Assembly (NCBI RefSeq): GCF_017696055.1
Contig: NZ_JAAORG010000001.1
Coordinates: 62,001 to 126,000 of the forward strand
Direction: 5' to 3'
From: Prochlorococcus marinus XMU1406
GTDB lineage: Bacteria > Cyanobacteriota > Cyanobacteriia > PCC-6307 > Cyanobiaceae
Length of the DNA stretch: 64,000 bases
The first letter of the stretch is position 1. Each line of letters opens with the position of its first letter. A program made the translations under genes and the position numbers. The notes beneath the pieces were generated by a model. The model searched no databases and was not told the DNA's origin. It saw nothing but the letters and a program-made list of their open reading frames with translations. Below, piece by piece: positions 63,970-64,000 of this stretch.

Positions 63970-64000
63970 CAGATTTTTAGTCACTTTTACTGCTATTTTC

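Overview
The window is a 64 kb piece of a very AT-rich bacterial chromosome (by eye about 30% G+C, not computed), packed with short-spaced or overlapping genes. Photosystem II PsbX, Ycf66, high-light-inducible (Hli) proteins, a plant-type zeta-carotene desaturase, NdhO, a likely PetL, a CRR7-like protein and several cyanobacteria-only families (DUF3120, DUF512, DUF751, DUF2973, DUF4912) point to a marine picocyanobacterium. Gene content, size and base composition fit a high-light Prochlorococcus best. The strain cannot be fixed from sequence reading alone.

Layout. 1-6.6 kb: a small phosphoesterase-like protein, SMC, a PRC-barrel protein, an LpxB-like glycosyltransferase and tRNA-Leu with anticodon AAG. 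6.8-13.4 kb: biotin carboxylase, YggT, psbX, ycf66, an Hli, an ABC exporter-like fusion, HIT and peptide deformylase. 13.5-20.6 kb: an S9 peptidase and the sufBCDS Fe-S assembly operon. 20.8-27.7 kb: a DUF4912 protein, phosphoglucomutase, RarA, a phosphopantetheinyl transferase, peroxiredoxin, CoaX and CysH. 27.7-32.9 kb: a type II NADH dehydrogenase, then an ion-transport run (SLC13-type carrier, KtrB, KtrA). 32.9-34.2 kb: a patch of small poorly known genes (ribbon-helix-helix regulator with a palindromic operator candidate, a Nif11-like protein, a one-helix membrane protein).

34.2-48.8 kb: an ABC-F ATPase, a Cys-rich micro-protein, HtrA protease, an Hli, BrkB, an inositol-monophosphatase-like enzyme, a TolC-like channel, the DUF512 radical-SAM protein, DUF3120-NadB, a VKOR-thioredoxin fusion, RimO and petL. 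48.8-63.7 kb: a FemAB-like acyltransferase, a RibD-type reductase coupled to a tandem PTPS protein, shikimate kinase, CRR7-like, GST, RbfA, HemD, CrtQ, an A-type Fe-S carrier, a second LpxB-like protein, NdhO, DnaJ, CysK and a lone CbiO/EcfA-like ATPase. The window ends with tRNA-Asn, a strong terminator and an unusual repeat-rich stretch.

Functional threads: Fe-S assembly (suf plus the A-type carrier) feeds CysH, RimO, NDH-1 and cytochrome b6f; sulfur assimilation is represented by CysH, CysK and perhaps the SLC13 carrier; disulfide and redox maintenance by VKOR, peroxiredoxin and GST; light-stress adaptation by the Hli proteins. No transposase, prophage gene or CRISPR array is visible. The most unusual DNA is the repeat cluster after tRNA-Asn at the right edge, where an integrated island could begin.
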